The notes beneath the pieces were generated by a model. The model saw nothing but the letters and a program-made list of their open reading frames with translations. It was not told the DNA's origin and searched no databases. A DNA stretch of 64,000 nt from Vibrio superstes (GTDB lineage: Bacteria > Pseudomonadota > Gammaproteobacteria > Enterobacterales > Vibrionaceae), in contig NZ_BCUR01000001.1 of the NCBI RefSeq assembly GCF_003569005.1, positions 186,001-250,000 on the forward strand, written 5' to 3'. Position numbers and translations under genes: made by a program. Of this stretch, positions 27,546-35,976 are shown piece by piece; position 1 is the stretch's first letter; each line of letters begins with the position of its first letter.

Positions 27546-28025
27546 TTAAAATGGCACTTCCACTTGTACATGGAAGACATCTTCGTGACGCTCATGCCAT
27601 TGGTAATCGAGTCGAACACGCGGCTCGTTTTTCTCTCCAATTCCGACACTCAATTGCACGCCGTGAGTTTTGATCCAATCTTCATATGACAGTTCGTCAT
27701 CGTTGATGGTCATTTCGTAAGGACGAAATACCCCTAACCCGAAGAAGCTTTGATCTACTTGTTGAGTTAACAAAGGATCATCGACATTGTCCATCATCCA
27801 ATCAGACCAGTAACCTAAGGTTGACGGTTCTTCTTTGATATTGGTAGAAACCAACAAATCGTCAACGATCTCGTCAACCGCTTCGATTAGGTTTTCACAA
27901 AGGGTAAGCGAAGAGTCAACAAGGACGAGAGAACGGGTAGGATCGCGATCAGACACACAGGCCTCAGAAGTTCCTGCCATAAAAGTGCCACATACTAGTG
28001 CTAGTGTTGTATGTATCCGCGTCAC
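27546..28025 (-). CDS. Secreted protein of unknown function
   Basis: A 159-residue exported protein with a signal peptide (MTRIHTTLALVCGTFMAGTSEA, then C). The mature protein is acidic and has three cysteines early (ACVSDRD and LTLCENL) plus tryptophan-rich segments (TLGYWSDWMMDNVDDP). It ends with a beta-rich run (VQLSVGIGEKNEPRVRLDYQW ... FHVQVEVPF) that could be part of a barrel or a strand-rich periplasmic fold. I do not recognise the family. It is 44 bp downstream of the NadD-like gene. Confidence 0.72.
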   Translation of the reverse strand: MTRIHTTLALVCGTFMAGTSEACVSDRDPTRSLVLVDSSLTLCENLIEAVDEIVDDLLVSTNIKEEPSTLGYWSDWMMDNVDDPLLTQQVDQSFFGLGVFRPYEMTINDDELSYEDWIKTHGVQLSVGIGEKNEPRVRLDYQWHERHEDVFHVQVEVPF

Positions 28026-28069
28026 TGCGTTACCAATCCTTGTAAAACATAGTTTCTGTCATCCCAACG

Positions 28070-28591
28070 TTAAATATTGCTGTATAACTCCTGATTTTGC
28101 AATATTTTGACAACATTTTTACTTGTTAAGTGTTTGATTTCTTGACCTTGTGCAAGCTTTTCACGTATTTCCGTACTACGAATAGCCACTGTTTCCGGGC
28201 AAGCAAGCACATTCCAACGCTTCATTATTTCGTCCGCTTTATAAAATTTAGCAAAACTAAACAGGTTGTCTGGCCCCATAACAAACGTCAGCTCTGCATC
28301 AGGATTGTCTTGCTGTAGAGCGCTTAAAACCTGAAATGTAGTTACCCCACCCTGCTCTCTATTGAGACCTTCTTCGATACGTGACAGGGCGACATTGTCA
28401 CAGGAAATATCTCCAATGAAGGCTTCAATCATAGAACATCGTACTGAGTAATCGAGCATTTGCTTGCCCCATGCATGGGCAATACTTGGCACCAATAACA
28501 CTTGGTCAAAATGCGCTAAACGCTCTATAACACTCAGATGACCAAAGCTTGGTGGATTAAAGGCACTACCAAATACCGCTATTTTTTTCAT
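28070..28591 (-). CDS. NadD-like nicotinate/nicotinamide mononucleotide adenylyltransferase
   Basis: A 173-residue nucleotidyltransferase, shorter than the usual 200-215 residues of NadD. It opens MKKIAVFGSAFNPPSFGHLSVIERL, the GxFxPxHxGH region in which the first histidine of the HxGH motif reads serine. A second signature IRSTEIREKLAQG near 145 corresponds to the ISSTxIR motif. ATG 28591 is the start because it begins the fold. It diverges 95 bp from nadE, so both belong to NAD synthesis: adenylation of the mononucleotide followed by amidation. As a NadD-like gene of this kind sits on the small Vibrio chromosome while a canonical nadD usually lies elsewhere, this may be a second enzyme. Confidence 0.83.
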   Translation of the reverse strand: MKKIAVFGSAFNPPSFGHLSVIERLAHFDQVLLVPSIAHAWGKQMLDYSVRCSMIEAFIGDISCDNVALSRIEEGLNREQGGVTTFQVLSALQQDNPDAELTFVMGPDNLFSFAKFYKADEIMKRWNVLACPETVAIRSTEIREKLAQGQEIKHLTSKNVVKILQNQELYSNI

Positions 28592-28686
28592 GATCGCGTT
28601 TTCTCTAAGGGTTTGGAAATTGAGACAAAGTGGAATTTGCAATATGATACCAAAAGTTGCCTTTCGATATTTAGGACATTTAACTC

Positions 28687-29514
28687 ATGGAACAAGAAAT
28701 TCGCCAAGAGATGCGCGTACTACCAAGCATCGACGTTGACTTTGAGATTGAACGACGCGTTAACTTTATCAAACGTAAATTGCTGGAGTCAGGATGCAAG
28801 TCTGTGGTTCTTGGCATCAGTGGCGGTGTCGACTCCACTACCTGTGGTCGCCTAGCTCAACTCGCAGTAGACCAGCTCAACCAAGAAACTGACGACAACT
28901 ATCAATTTATTGCAGTTCGTCTACCTTATGGCACACAAAAAGATGAAGATGAAGCTCAGCTTGCACTTTCTTTCATCAAGCCAACACACTCAGTATCAGT
29001 TAACATCGCTGATGGTGTAGATGGGCTACATGCAGCCACTGGCGTAGCACTGCAAGGAACGGGTCTAATGCCTGAATCGGCTGAGAAGATCGATTTCGTA
29101 AAGGGTAATGTGAAAGCTCGCGCTCGCATGATCGCTCAATACCAAATCGCAGGATATGTTGGCGGTCTGGTATTAGGTACTGACCACTCTGCTGAAAACA
29201 TTACCGGTTTCTACACTAAATTTGGTGATGGTGCGTGTGACTTGGCGCCTCTGTTTGGTTTAAGCAAACGTCAAGTGCGTCAATTGGCCAACACACTGGG
29301 AGCTCCTGAATTGCTAGTGACTAAGACGCCAACCGCTGACTTAGAAGAGCTAGACCCACAAAAAGCGGACGAAGATGCGCTAAGCGTAAGCTACGATGAC
29401 ATCGATAACTTTTTGGAAGGCAAGCCTCTAGCGGAAGATGCAAAACAAACGCTGATTGATATCTATAAGCGCACTCAGCACAAGCGTGAGCCGATCCCGA
29501 CCATCTACGATTAA
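28687..29514 (+). CDS. nadE: Ammonia-dependent NAD synthetase
   Basis: A 275-residue cytoplasmic enzyme that amidates nicotinate adenine dinucleotide to NAD+ using ammonia and ATP. The ATP-binding PP-loop SGGVDSTT is at residues 45-52, [16 protein letters not shown] near 80-95, and the substrate loop [26 protein letters not shown] near 175-200. No N-terminal glutaminase domain is present, so free ammonia is used. It diverges from the NadD-like gene and is followed by its own terminator. Confidence 0.97.
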   Translation: MEQEIRQEMRVLPSIDVDFEIERRVNFIKRKLLESGCKSVVLGISGGVDSTTCGRLAQLAVDQLNQETDDNYQFIAVRLPYGTQKDEDEAQLALSFIKPTHSVSVNIADGVDGLHAATGVALQGTGLMPESAEKIDFVKGNVKARARMIAQYQIAGYVGGLVLGTDHSAENITGFYTKFGDGACDLAPLFGLSKRQVRQLANTLGAPELLVTKTPTADLEELDPQKADEDALSVSYDDIDNFLEGKPLAEDAKQTLIDIYKRTQHKREPIPTIYD

Positions 29515-29543
29515 TAGCAATCGTAGCAAACGCAATTAAAGAC

Positions 29544-29566
29544 AAAGGCACCGGAAGGTGCCTTTA
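29544..29566 (+). terminator. nadE terminator
   Basis: A 9-bp stem AAAGGCACC with complement around GGAA, ending in TTTATT, thirty bases past the stop. Confidence 0.85.
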
Positions 29567-29569
29567 TTG

Positions 29570-29603
29570 TACCAATCACACTAAGTGAGTGATCAATTGG
29601 GTA
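29570..29603. repeat. Short derivative of the ATACCAATC repeat
   Basis: Thirty-four bases beginning TACCAATCACACTAAGTGAG and ending in TTGGGTA, which resembles the outer end of the longer element at 46603-46764. The two ends are near inverted complements and the middle contains TGATCA. It looks like a deletion derivative. It sits between the convergent nadE and MOSC genes. Confidence 0.55.
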
Positions 29604-29606
29604 TTA

Positions 29607-30443
29607 TCATGCATCAGCATCGGGATAGAGCACCGGAGTGCGAGTCTCTAATATACGTACCTCATCCCCTACTTCAATAATGCCCTCGTTCAAAGCAACG
29701 AGGTTCATACCAAAGTAGATTGCTCCTTTTTCATCAGCGCGGAATCGAGACAACGTAGCCGTAGGTTCTTTATCTGCCATTTTATCGCCCGTTACCGGAT
29801 CGACCGAGGTGAGGATACATCGCTGACAGGTTGAGCCAACCTGAAATTCAACTTCACCAATGGCAATTCGCTCCCAACCATCTTCAGCAAAAGGCTCTAC
29901 GCCATCGACGACTATGTTTGTTCTAAACTGGGACATGGTTTGTGGATGCGAGGCGCGGCGATTGAGCTCATCTAAAGAACCCTGAGAAATCACCAATAGC
30001 GGATAAGCATCAGCAAAGCTCACTCTTGTTCCTAACTTTTCTCGGAAACGATTAGACTCTTCACCGCAAAACAGCAGTTGAGCATCCGAACCAATAACCT
30101 TGGTAAACCAAGCGTTCGCTTTTTCGGTTGTAGTGTAAGCGAAGAAGCGGTCGTTCCAAATTTTGCACTCAAATTCATCACGACCAAAATCGCAGGTGGC
30201 AAGGTGGAGATTATTCACACCAGGGGCACTTAAAACGATACCGTCGGCTAGTAGAGTACTTTTAATGGTGACCATCTTTGGGAACTTACGAGCTGTCATC
30301 ATTCTTCCAGCAAGATCGGTGACCACAAAGCGTCGATCGAAACTGATCCCCTCTAAGCCAACCCACGCTCTAGACTGCTCGATACCCGATGTCGATTTCA
30401 CCGGAAATATATTAATGCCCGATAATTGCGCTTTATCCTTCAC
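29607..30443 (-). CDS. MOSC domain protein, YcbX-like
   Basis: A 278-residue cytoplasmic protein with the N-terminal MOSC barrel (INIFPVKSTSGIEQSRAWV, GISFDRRFVVTDLAGRMMTARKFP) and the MOSC core that contains the cofactor-binding cysteine in GSTCQRCILTSVDPVTGDK near residue 210. It resembles the molybdenum-cofactor-dependent N-hydroxylated-compound reductase YcbX, but stops after the MOSC domain; the C-terminal 2Fe-2S ferredoxin domain of E. coli YcbX is missing. An electron partner would have to be a separate protein. It converges with nadE and diverges from pyrC. Confidence 0.88.
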   Translation of the reverse strand: MKDKAQLSGINIFPVKSTSGIEQSRAWVGLEGISFDRRFVVTDLAGRMMTARKFPKMVTIKSTLLADGIVLSAPGVNNLHLATCDFGRDEFECKIWNDRFFAYTTTEKANAWFTKVIGSDAQLLFCGEESNRFREKLGTRVSFADAYPLLVISQGSLDELNRRASHPQTMSQFRTNIVVDGVEPFAEDGWERIAIGEVEFQVGSTCQRCILTSVDPVTGDKMADKEPTATLSRFRADEKGAIYFGMNLVALNEGIIEVGDEVRILETRTPVLYPDADA

Positions 30444-30511
30444 TTTATACCCCTAACTGTCTCTTTGTTAATGCAATCTGGTTGCATTTTCGCTATCATG
30501 CGCCCGCATTC

Positions 30512-30527
30512 AAGTAACCGTTTGCGT
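30512..30527 (+). promoter_or_regulatory. Predicted PurR box upstream of pyrC
   Basis: The 16 bases AAGTAACCGTTTGCGT match the purine repressor consensus ACGCAAACGTTTGCGT at 13 positions, including the central CGTTTGCGT. A likely -10 element TATCAT lies just upstream at 30494-30499, so the box sits over the probable transcription start. PurR control of pyrC is established in E. coli. Confidence 0.72.
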
Positions 30528-30597
30528 GGCATAGTCACCTTACCATAACCACGGTTTCTTCTTACACCTTTAGGAATATTTTGGCGGGAGCAAAACG

Positions 30598-31629
30598 ATG
30601 ACCAACTTAACTATTACACGTCCTGATGACTGGCATGTTCACCTTCGTGATGGCGATGTACTAAAAGATACCGTGCGCGATATTAGCCGCTACAATGGCC
30701 GTGCCTTGGTTATGCCAAATACCATTCCACCTACCACTAATACAGAGCAAGCTATCGCTTACCAAGCTCGTATCAACGAGCATAACCATAGCGATACCTT
30801 CCAACCTTTGATGTCTCTTTACCTAACAGATAACACCAGCAAAGAAGACATCCAAGAAGCAAAAGCATCTGGTCAAGTGGTTGCATGTAAGCTTTACCCT
30901 GCAGGCGCAACAACAAACTCAGACTCAGGCGTAACAGACGCAAAGAAGATTTACCCGGTTCTAGAAGAAATGGAGAAGCAAGGCCTCCTGCTTCTTATCC
31001 ATGGTGAGGTAACCACTCACGATGTTGACATCTTCGACCGCGAAAAAGAGTTCCTAGATACTGTACTAGCGCCGATCGTTAATGACTTCCCGAACCTAAA
31101 GATTGTTTTAGAGCACATCACTACCGCTGATGCAGTAGAGTTTGTGAAGAACGCAAACGACAACGTAGCAGCAACGATTACAGCGCATCACTTGATGTAT
31201 AACCGTAACCACATGCTGGTCGGCGGTATCCGTCCACACTTTTACTGCCTGCCAATCCTAAAGCGCAATACGCACCAAAAGGCCCTAGTTGAAGCAGCAA
31301 CCAGTGGAAACAAGAAGTTCTTTATCGGTACTGACTCTGCCCCTCACGCAAAAGGCCGTAAAGAAACAGCGTGTGGATGTGCTGGTTCATACACAGCGCA
31401 CGCTGCAGTAGAGCTTTATGCTGAGGTATTCGAAGCAGAAGGCAAGCTTGAAAATCTAGAAGCGTTTGCTAGCCATAACGGCCCTGATTTTTACAACCTT
31501 CCTCGCAATAGCGATAAAGTTACCCTGACTAAAGCTGAGTGGGCTGTGCCTGAAAACATGCCATTTGGCGGAGATATTGTCGTGCCAATTAAAGGTGGTG
31601 AGATGATGACTTGGAAAGTAGAAGCGTAA
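30598..31629 (+). CDS. pyrC: Dihydroorotase
   Basis: A 343-residue zinc amidohydrolase that closes carbamoyl-aspartate to dihydroorotate in pyrimidine synthesis. The metal-binding His13 and His15 and substrate arginine lie in [10 protein letters not shown]; the carbamylated bridging lysine is in [14 protein letters not shown] near 99; HGEV and HITT give further metal histidines near 140 and 177; the catalytic aspartate is in IGTDSAPH near 250. Length and order match class II (E. coli type) PyrC. ATG 30598 follows GGGAG. A PurR box lies upstream. Confidence 0.97.
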   Translation: MTNLTITRPDDWHVHLRDGDVLKDTVRDISRYNGRALVMPNTIPPTTNTEQAIAYQARINEHNHSDTFQPLMSLYLTDNTSKEDIQEAKASGQVVACKLYPAGATTNSDSGVTDAKKIYPVLEEMEKQGLLLLIHGEVTTHDVDIFDREKEFLDTVLAPIVNDFPNLKIVLEHITTADAVEFVKNANDNVAATITAHHLMYNRNHMLVGGIRPHFYCLPILKRNTHQKALVEAATSGNKKFFIGTDSAPHAKGRKETACGCAGSYTAHAAVELYAEVFEAEGKLENLEAFASHNGPDFYNLPRNSDKVTLTKAEWAVPENMPFGGDIVVPIKGGEMMTWKVEA

Positions 31630-31661
31630 GCAGATACGATTCCAAACTAAATAAGTTTCTC

Positions 31662-31685
31662 AGGGTTGCCATGGCAACCCTTTTT
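31662..31685 (+). terminator. pyrC terminator
   Basis: A 20-bp perfect palindrome AGGGTTGCCATGGCAACCCT followed by TTTT, about 33 bp past the pyrC stop. Confidence 0.92.
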
Positions 31686-31838
31686 CATTTTTGCCATAGA
31701 GTAAACATCATCATTTATTGCCGTCATTAATCCTACGCAAAGCTTGGCTGCCTATTAATCACCTTCGCTTGTCTTTGACAAACGTGCAGAACCTTGTCAT
31801 AAAGTGAGCTTACCGTTGGTTAACTGATTGGAAAATAA

Positions 31839-32465
31839 ATGAAAACGATTCTTTGTTTTGGTGATTCAAATACTTGGGGATATTCGCCAGATCTACCGCG
31901 TCGATACAATACGAATGAGCGCTGGACCATGCGATTGCAATCTGAACTTGGAACAAATTATCGTATTATCGAAGAAGGGTTAAACAGCCGAACTACCGTA
32001 TTAGAAGACCCCTATGAGCCAGGTAAGAATGGGCTCCCGTATCTGCAGCCCTGTCTTGAGAGTCACCACCCCGATCTCGTTGTTATCATGCTCGGCACCA
32101 ATGACCTAAAATCACGCTTTAACGTCACCGCCAGCGATATATCAAAGGGAGCAGCAAGACTGGTTCAACTAGTGCAGAACTTTCAGCATGATTTTATGGC
32201 TAAACCACCCGAGGTTTTACTGATTTCTCCTGCTCTTGTACTCGAATCCGACCCTTTTAAAGAGGGGTTTTTCGGTGCGGAAGTAAAATCAAAGAAACTC
32301 GGCCACTACTTTAAGCTTCGCTCACAAGAGCTCAATTGCCATTATCTTGATGCTGCTAAGATAGTCCATCCATGTCCTAAAGAAGGGATACATTGGCAAG
32401 CTGACCAACATAGCAAGCTCGCAAAAACCTTGGCGCTTTTGTTACCCACATTATTAAATGAGTAA
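31839..32465 (+). CDS. SGNH/GDSL-family hydrolase (arylesterase-like)
   Basis: A 208-residue serine hydrolase. The nucleophile is Ser10 in CFGDSNTWGYSP (block I), the oxyanion asparagine is in VVIMLGTNDLKSRF (block III) near 88, and GIHWQADQHSKLA near 189-201 carries the catalytic Asp/His pair (block V). There is no signal peptide, so it is cytoplasmic. The pattern is closest to the arylesterase/acyltransferase branch with small ester substrates. It is a single gene between pyrC and the polyamine-type transporter. Confidence 0.88.
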   Translation: MKTILCFGDSNTWGYSPDLPRRYNTNERWTMRLQSELGTNYRIIEEGLNSRTTVLEDPYEPGKNGLPYLQPCLESHHPDLVVIMLGTNDLKSRFNVTASDISKGAARLVQLVQNFQHDFMAKPPEVLLISPALVLESDPFKEGFFGAEVKSKKLGHYFKLRSQELNCHYLDAAKIVHPCPKEGIHWQADQHSKLAKTLALLLPTLLNE

Positions 32466-32855
32466 TATCAGAACTCGAACTGTGAAATACAGTTAAGCAG
32501 TTGCTCAACATTTAAAAGCCAATTTAAGAGCTCTGTCGATGTCCAGTATTGTCTCCCTTCACTAAGCATGGATCAGTAAACCATTACTCAAAGCACATTA
32601 TCTACTGCTTAATAGGACGGGATTAGGCATGCAATCCTGTCCGGTCATCATCATTTCTCGTTGCTCAATCGCCAACAACGACAAGCATGTCACAATGTCA
32701 CAAGCCTCCCGCTACTGAAGTGACCCCAGTATCATCTTTTGCGATCGTCTTTTTTGTGAAACCTGCTGTTCATATTTTGGTCATGTATTGATGACACAGT
32801 TTCAACGATACAAGAAAGACCAATCAAAACAACGCAGTTCAGTTAGGAACAGACT
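32466..32855. other. 390-bp gap before the ABC transporter operon
   Basis: No gene is visible. A 10-bp stem with one G-U pair lies at 32615-32642 (GGACGGGATT paired with AATCCTGTCC) without a T-run. A perfect tandem TGTCACAA TGTCACAA is at 32688-32703. Promoter elements for the transporter operon presumably lie to the right of these. Confidence 0.5.
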
Positions 32856-33923
32856 ATGACCACTAAGCTACGCACACTTGCTACCCTTGCATTGACCAGC
32901 GCTATCTTTCCGGCAATGGCACAAGCGGATACCCTACGACTTCTCACTTGGGGAGGCTATGCCCCTGATGAGGTGGTTGATATGTTTGAAAAAGAGACAG
33001 GCATAGAGGTTAAGGTAACCACTTCTAATAACGAAGACATGATATCCAAACTTCGCGCTACCGGAGGTTCTGGTTTCGACCTGGCTCAGCCATCTCAAGA
33101 CAGAATTGCGGGTGCTCAAGCCGAGTTCAATATCTATAAACCACTCGACTTATCTAGAATCAATGCCAAGCAATTCATTCCTTCAATGCTGGATTCAACG
33201 CAAGCCATCACCAGTTTAAATAACCAAACCTATGGCGTTCCTCATATTTGGGGAACCAGCGGGCTTGTGATTAATACCAAACAAGCGTCTAACGTTTCTG
33301 ATTACGCTGACTTATGTAACACCGACTATCAAGGCAAGGTCAGCTACCGTCTTAAGCGCCCAACCTTGATTGCCTTTGCCTTTGCTATGGGAGAAGACCC
33401 TTTTGCGGCCTACGCCGATCAAGCTCAATATCAAGAAGTATTGAATAAGGTCGAAGCCAAGCTGATTGACTGTAAGAGCAATGTCAAAACCTACTGGAGT
33501 GGGTCTGATGCCTTGATGAACTTGCTACGAACCGAAGAAGTGGTCGCGAGTATGGCCTGGGATGCAGGCGGTTGGAAGCTCTCTCAAGAAAATCCAGACA
33601 TCGAATACATTGCTCCTTCATCTGGCGCTCTAGGCTGGATTGATACCTTTGCACTGCCACGTAAAACGAAGAATGAAGCCGCTGCTTATCAGTGGATTAA
33701 CTTTGTAATGCGCCCTGAAATAGCAGCAAAAATCACGGAATCTGCAGGCAACTTTACGGCATCTCAAGGTAGCGACGAGTACGTAAACCAAGACCTAAAG
33801 GCGTTATTCCAGAAGAGCTTCTCTAAAGTAGCGATTGATAACATCAAGTGGTATCCAGCTGTGCCTGCTGGGCTTGAGGAAATGGAAGGCATGACAATGG
33901 ATCGCATCAAAGCCTCCAAATAA
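32856..33923 (+). CDS. Spermidine/putrescine-type ABC transporter, periplasmic binding protein
   Basis: A 355-residue exported solute-binding protein with a signal peptide ending AMAQA-DT near residue 24. It belongs to the PotD/PotF-like group: LRLLTWGGYAPDEVVDMFEKE, FDLAQPSQDRI, YGVPHIWGTSGLVINTK and AWDAGGWKLSQENPD. The ligand is probably a polyamine or a similar cationic or small organic compound; the pocket residues do not decide it. It begins a four-gene operon with an ATPase and two permeases. A hairpin terminator after it probably raises its expression over the rest. Confidence 0.9.
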   Translation: MTTKLRTLATLALTSAIFPAMAQADTLRLLTWGGYAPDEVVDMFEKETGIEVKVTTSNNEDMISKLRATGGSGFDLAQPSQDRIAGAQAEFNIYKPLDLSRINAKQFIPSMLDSTQAITSLNNQTYGVPHIWGTSGLVINTKQASNVSDYADLCNTDYQGKVSYRLKRPTLIAFAFAMGEDPFAAYADQAQYQEVLNKVEAKLIDCKSNVKTYWSGSDALMNLLRTEEVVASMAWDAGGWKLSQENPDIEYIAPSSGALGWIDTFALPRKTKNEAAAYQWINFVMRPEIAAKITESAGNFTASQGSDEYVNQDLKALFQKSFSKVAIDNIKWYPAVPAGLEEMEGMTMDRIKASK

Positions 33924-33952
33924 TCAGGCCTAACGGCATGTAAGCTAGTAAC

Positions 33953-33990
33953 GCCCCCTGCTCATTATTCTTGTAGCAGGGGCTTTGTTT
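33953..33990 (+). terminator. Partial terminator between binding protein and ATPase genes
   Basis: A 9-bp stem GCCCCTGCT with complement AGCAGGGGC (one bulged C) and a twelve-base loop, followed by TTTGTTTT. Placed inside the operon, it is consistent with excess production of the binding protein relative to the membrane components. Confidence 0.75.
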
Positions 33991-34013
33991 TCTCAGAATA
34001 TCGACAACCATTT

Positions 34014-35129
34014 ATGCCCCAGCCCGACTACGTTCTACAATGCCATCAATTAGGCAAACAGTTTGCGGAGTTTACCGCGGTACACCCTCTTGATCTGAAC
34101 ATTCGAACCGGTGAGTTCTTCTCAATACTGGGGCCCTCAGGATGCGGAAAAACAACGCTATTGCGCATGCTAGCAGGGTTTGAATCCCCAACACACGGAC
34201 GAATTACGCTCAACTCACACGATGTAACCGATACCCCGCCAAACAAGCGACCATTAAATATGGTGTTTCAGCACCTTGCACTGTTTCCGAATATGAGCGT
34301 AGCCGACAATATTGCATTCGGGCTAAAACAACGAGGTGAGCAAGCCGGACATATTAAGCGCAAGGTCCAGGATATTCTGCAGCGGGTGGACCTTAAAGGC
34401 AGTGAAACCAAGCAGACTCATCAATTGTCTGGAGGACAAAAGCAACGTGTCGCATTGGCGCGTTCATTAGTGCTAGAGCCCAAAGTTCTATTGCTGGATG
34501 AGCCCTTAGGAGCACTGGATCTAAAGCTTCGCGAACAGATGAAAATTGAACTCAAACACCTACAGAAATCCTTTGGCACTACCTTCATTTATATCACTCA
34601 TGACCAAAGTGAAGCCTTAATGATGTCGGACCGGATTGCTGTGATGAATGCTGGCCACTTTGAACAAATGGGCACACCTAGCGAGCTATACATGCGGCCA
34701 TCAACGCCCTTTGTGGCGGAATTTGTCGGTGAGAACAACCGCATCATAAGCCAAGTCGCAGACATTACACCTTCAACCCTAACCGTGGTCACTCAACAAA
34801 ATACAACACTATCCCTGCCCCGCTCTTGTTGCCAAACGCCACTCACCACTGGCCAAACAATTCAGCTCTATCTTAGGCCAGAGGCTCTATCGATGAGCGA
34901 TGATTCCAAAAAAGGTGACCCCTTATCCGGTCAACTTAAGGAGTTGTTATTTGATGGCGCGACAAGTGGCGCCATTGTCTCCACCGTTCTTGGTGAGCTT
35001 CGATTATCCATTACCCCTAGCCAACTGAACGAGTTGCAGTCAAAGCAAGGTATCGCAAGCGCTAATTCGACCACTGTGAATCTAAGGTGGGATCCAAACC
35101 AAGCCATTGGCCTAGGGATCGCCAAATGA
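34014..35129 (+). CDS. Polyamine-type ABC transporter ATPase
   Basis: A 371-residue PotA-like ATPase. Walker A is GPSGCGKTTLL near 41, the signature LSGGQKQRVALAR near 139, Walker B VLLLDEPLGALD near 161, and the H-loop ITHDQSEA follows near 194. The C-terminal 120 residues form the TOBE-type regulatory domain. It energises uptake of the ligand bound by the upstream protein. The next gene overlaps it by 4 bp (ATGA). No ribosome site is obvious before ATG 34014. Confidence 0.94.
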   Translation: MPQPDYVLQCHQLGKQFAEFTAVHPLDLNIRTGEFFSILGPSGCGKTTLLRMLAGFESPTHGRITLNSHDVTDTPPNKRPLNMVFQHLALFPNMSVADNIAFGLKQRGEQAGHIKRKVQDILQRVDLKGSETKQTHQLSGGQKQRVALARSLVLEPKVLLLDEPLGALDLKLREQMKIELKHLQKSFGTTFIYITHDQSEALMMSDRIAVMNAGHFEQMGTPSELYMRPSTPFVAEFVGENNRIISQVADITPSTLTVVTQQNTTLSLPRSCCQTPLTTGQTIQLYLRPEALSMSDDSKKGDPLSGQLKELLFDGATSGAIVSTVLGELRLSITPSQLNELQSKQGIASANSTTVNLRWDPNQAIGLGIAK

Positions 35130-35968
35130 AGAATAAGTGGATTCTCGGGTTATTTCTGACCCCCGCGTTGGTATGGTTATTCGCCTTGATAGTGATCCCA
35201 CACCTTCAGTTGATAGAGTTGGCGTTTTCCGATAGAAGTGGCGGTTGGACACTCAAGCACTTTAACGTCTTTTTTCAACACAGCCTCTACTGGAATACCT
35301 TTGTCCGGACCGCTTGGATGTCAATATTGGCCACCCTATTGACCCTAGTGTTAGCTTTTCCAGTGGCTTATTACATTGCCAAAGTAGCCTCTGGCGCGAA
35401 TAAGATCATCTTATTGATGGTCTGTATTCTTCCATTCTGGCTCAGCGAGTTGATCCGTGCTTATGGCTGGATGATCATTTTAAGAGAATCAGGGCTCTTG
35501 AGTAACGCATTGGTATGGGCCGGTTTAAGCGCTCAACGTATCGAGTTTTTGTACAACGATTACGCCATCATTATGGGGCTTGTTTATAATGGACTGCTCT
35601 TCATGGTGGTGCCTCTCGTCAGTGCTCTCGACAGCTTAGACGATAGTCATATTGAAGCGGCTTTCGATCTTGGAGCCAGTCGTTGGGTGGCGTTAAAAGA
35701 TATCGTCATTCCTCACGCCCTACCCGGCATCGTTTCTGGGTGCATCATCGTGTTTATGCTTAGCTTGGGAAACTACCTGATACCCAACCTAATGGGGGGC
35801 AAAGATAGCCTGTGGTTCACTGAACAGATTTTTACGCAATTCATCACACGCTTTAACTGGGAACAGGGTTCTTCTCTTGGGTTACTGCTCTTGGTATTGT
35901 CATCAGTGATGGTATGGGTTGGATTAAAAATCAGTGGCCAATCCTTACAGTCCACCGTGGGGCGCTAG
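35126..35968 (+). CDS. Polyamine-type ABC transporter permease (PotB-like)
   Basis: A 280-residue inner-membrane permease with six hydrophobic segments. The cytoplasmic EAA loop that contacts the ATPase is EAAFDLGASRWVALKDIVIP near residues 179-198. Its ATG at 35126 overlaps the ATPase stop by 4 bp, which fixes the start. It should pair with the following permease to form the channel. Confidence 0.93.
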   Translation: MKNKWILGLFLTPALVWLFALIVIPHLQLIELAFSDRSGGWTLKHFNVFFQHSLYWNTFVRTAWMSILATLLTLVLAFPVAYYIAKVASGANKIILLMVCILPFWLSELIRAYGWMIILRESGLLSNALVWAGLSAQRIEFLYNDYAIIMGLVYNGLLFMVVPLVSALDSLDDSHIEAAFDLGASRWVALKDIVIPHALPGIVSGCIIVFMLSLGNYLIPNLMGGKDSLWFTEQIFTQFITRFNWEQGSSLGLLLLVLSSVMVWVGLKISGQSLQSTVGR

Positions 35969-35976
35969 GAGCACAT

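Noticed and set aside
32688..32703. Tandem TGTCACAA as a Pho box
   Set aside because: The spacing is 8 bp, not the 11 bp needed for PhoB half-sites.
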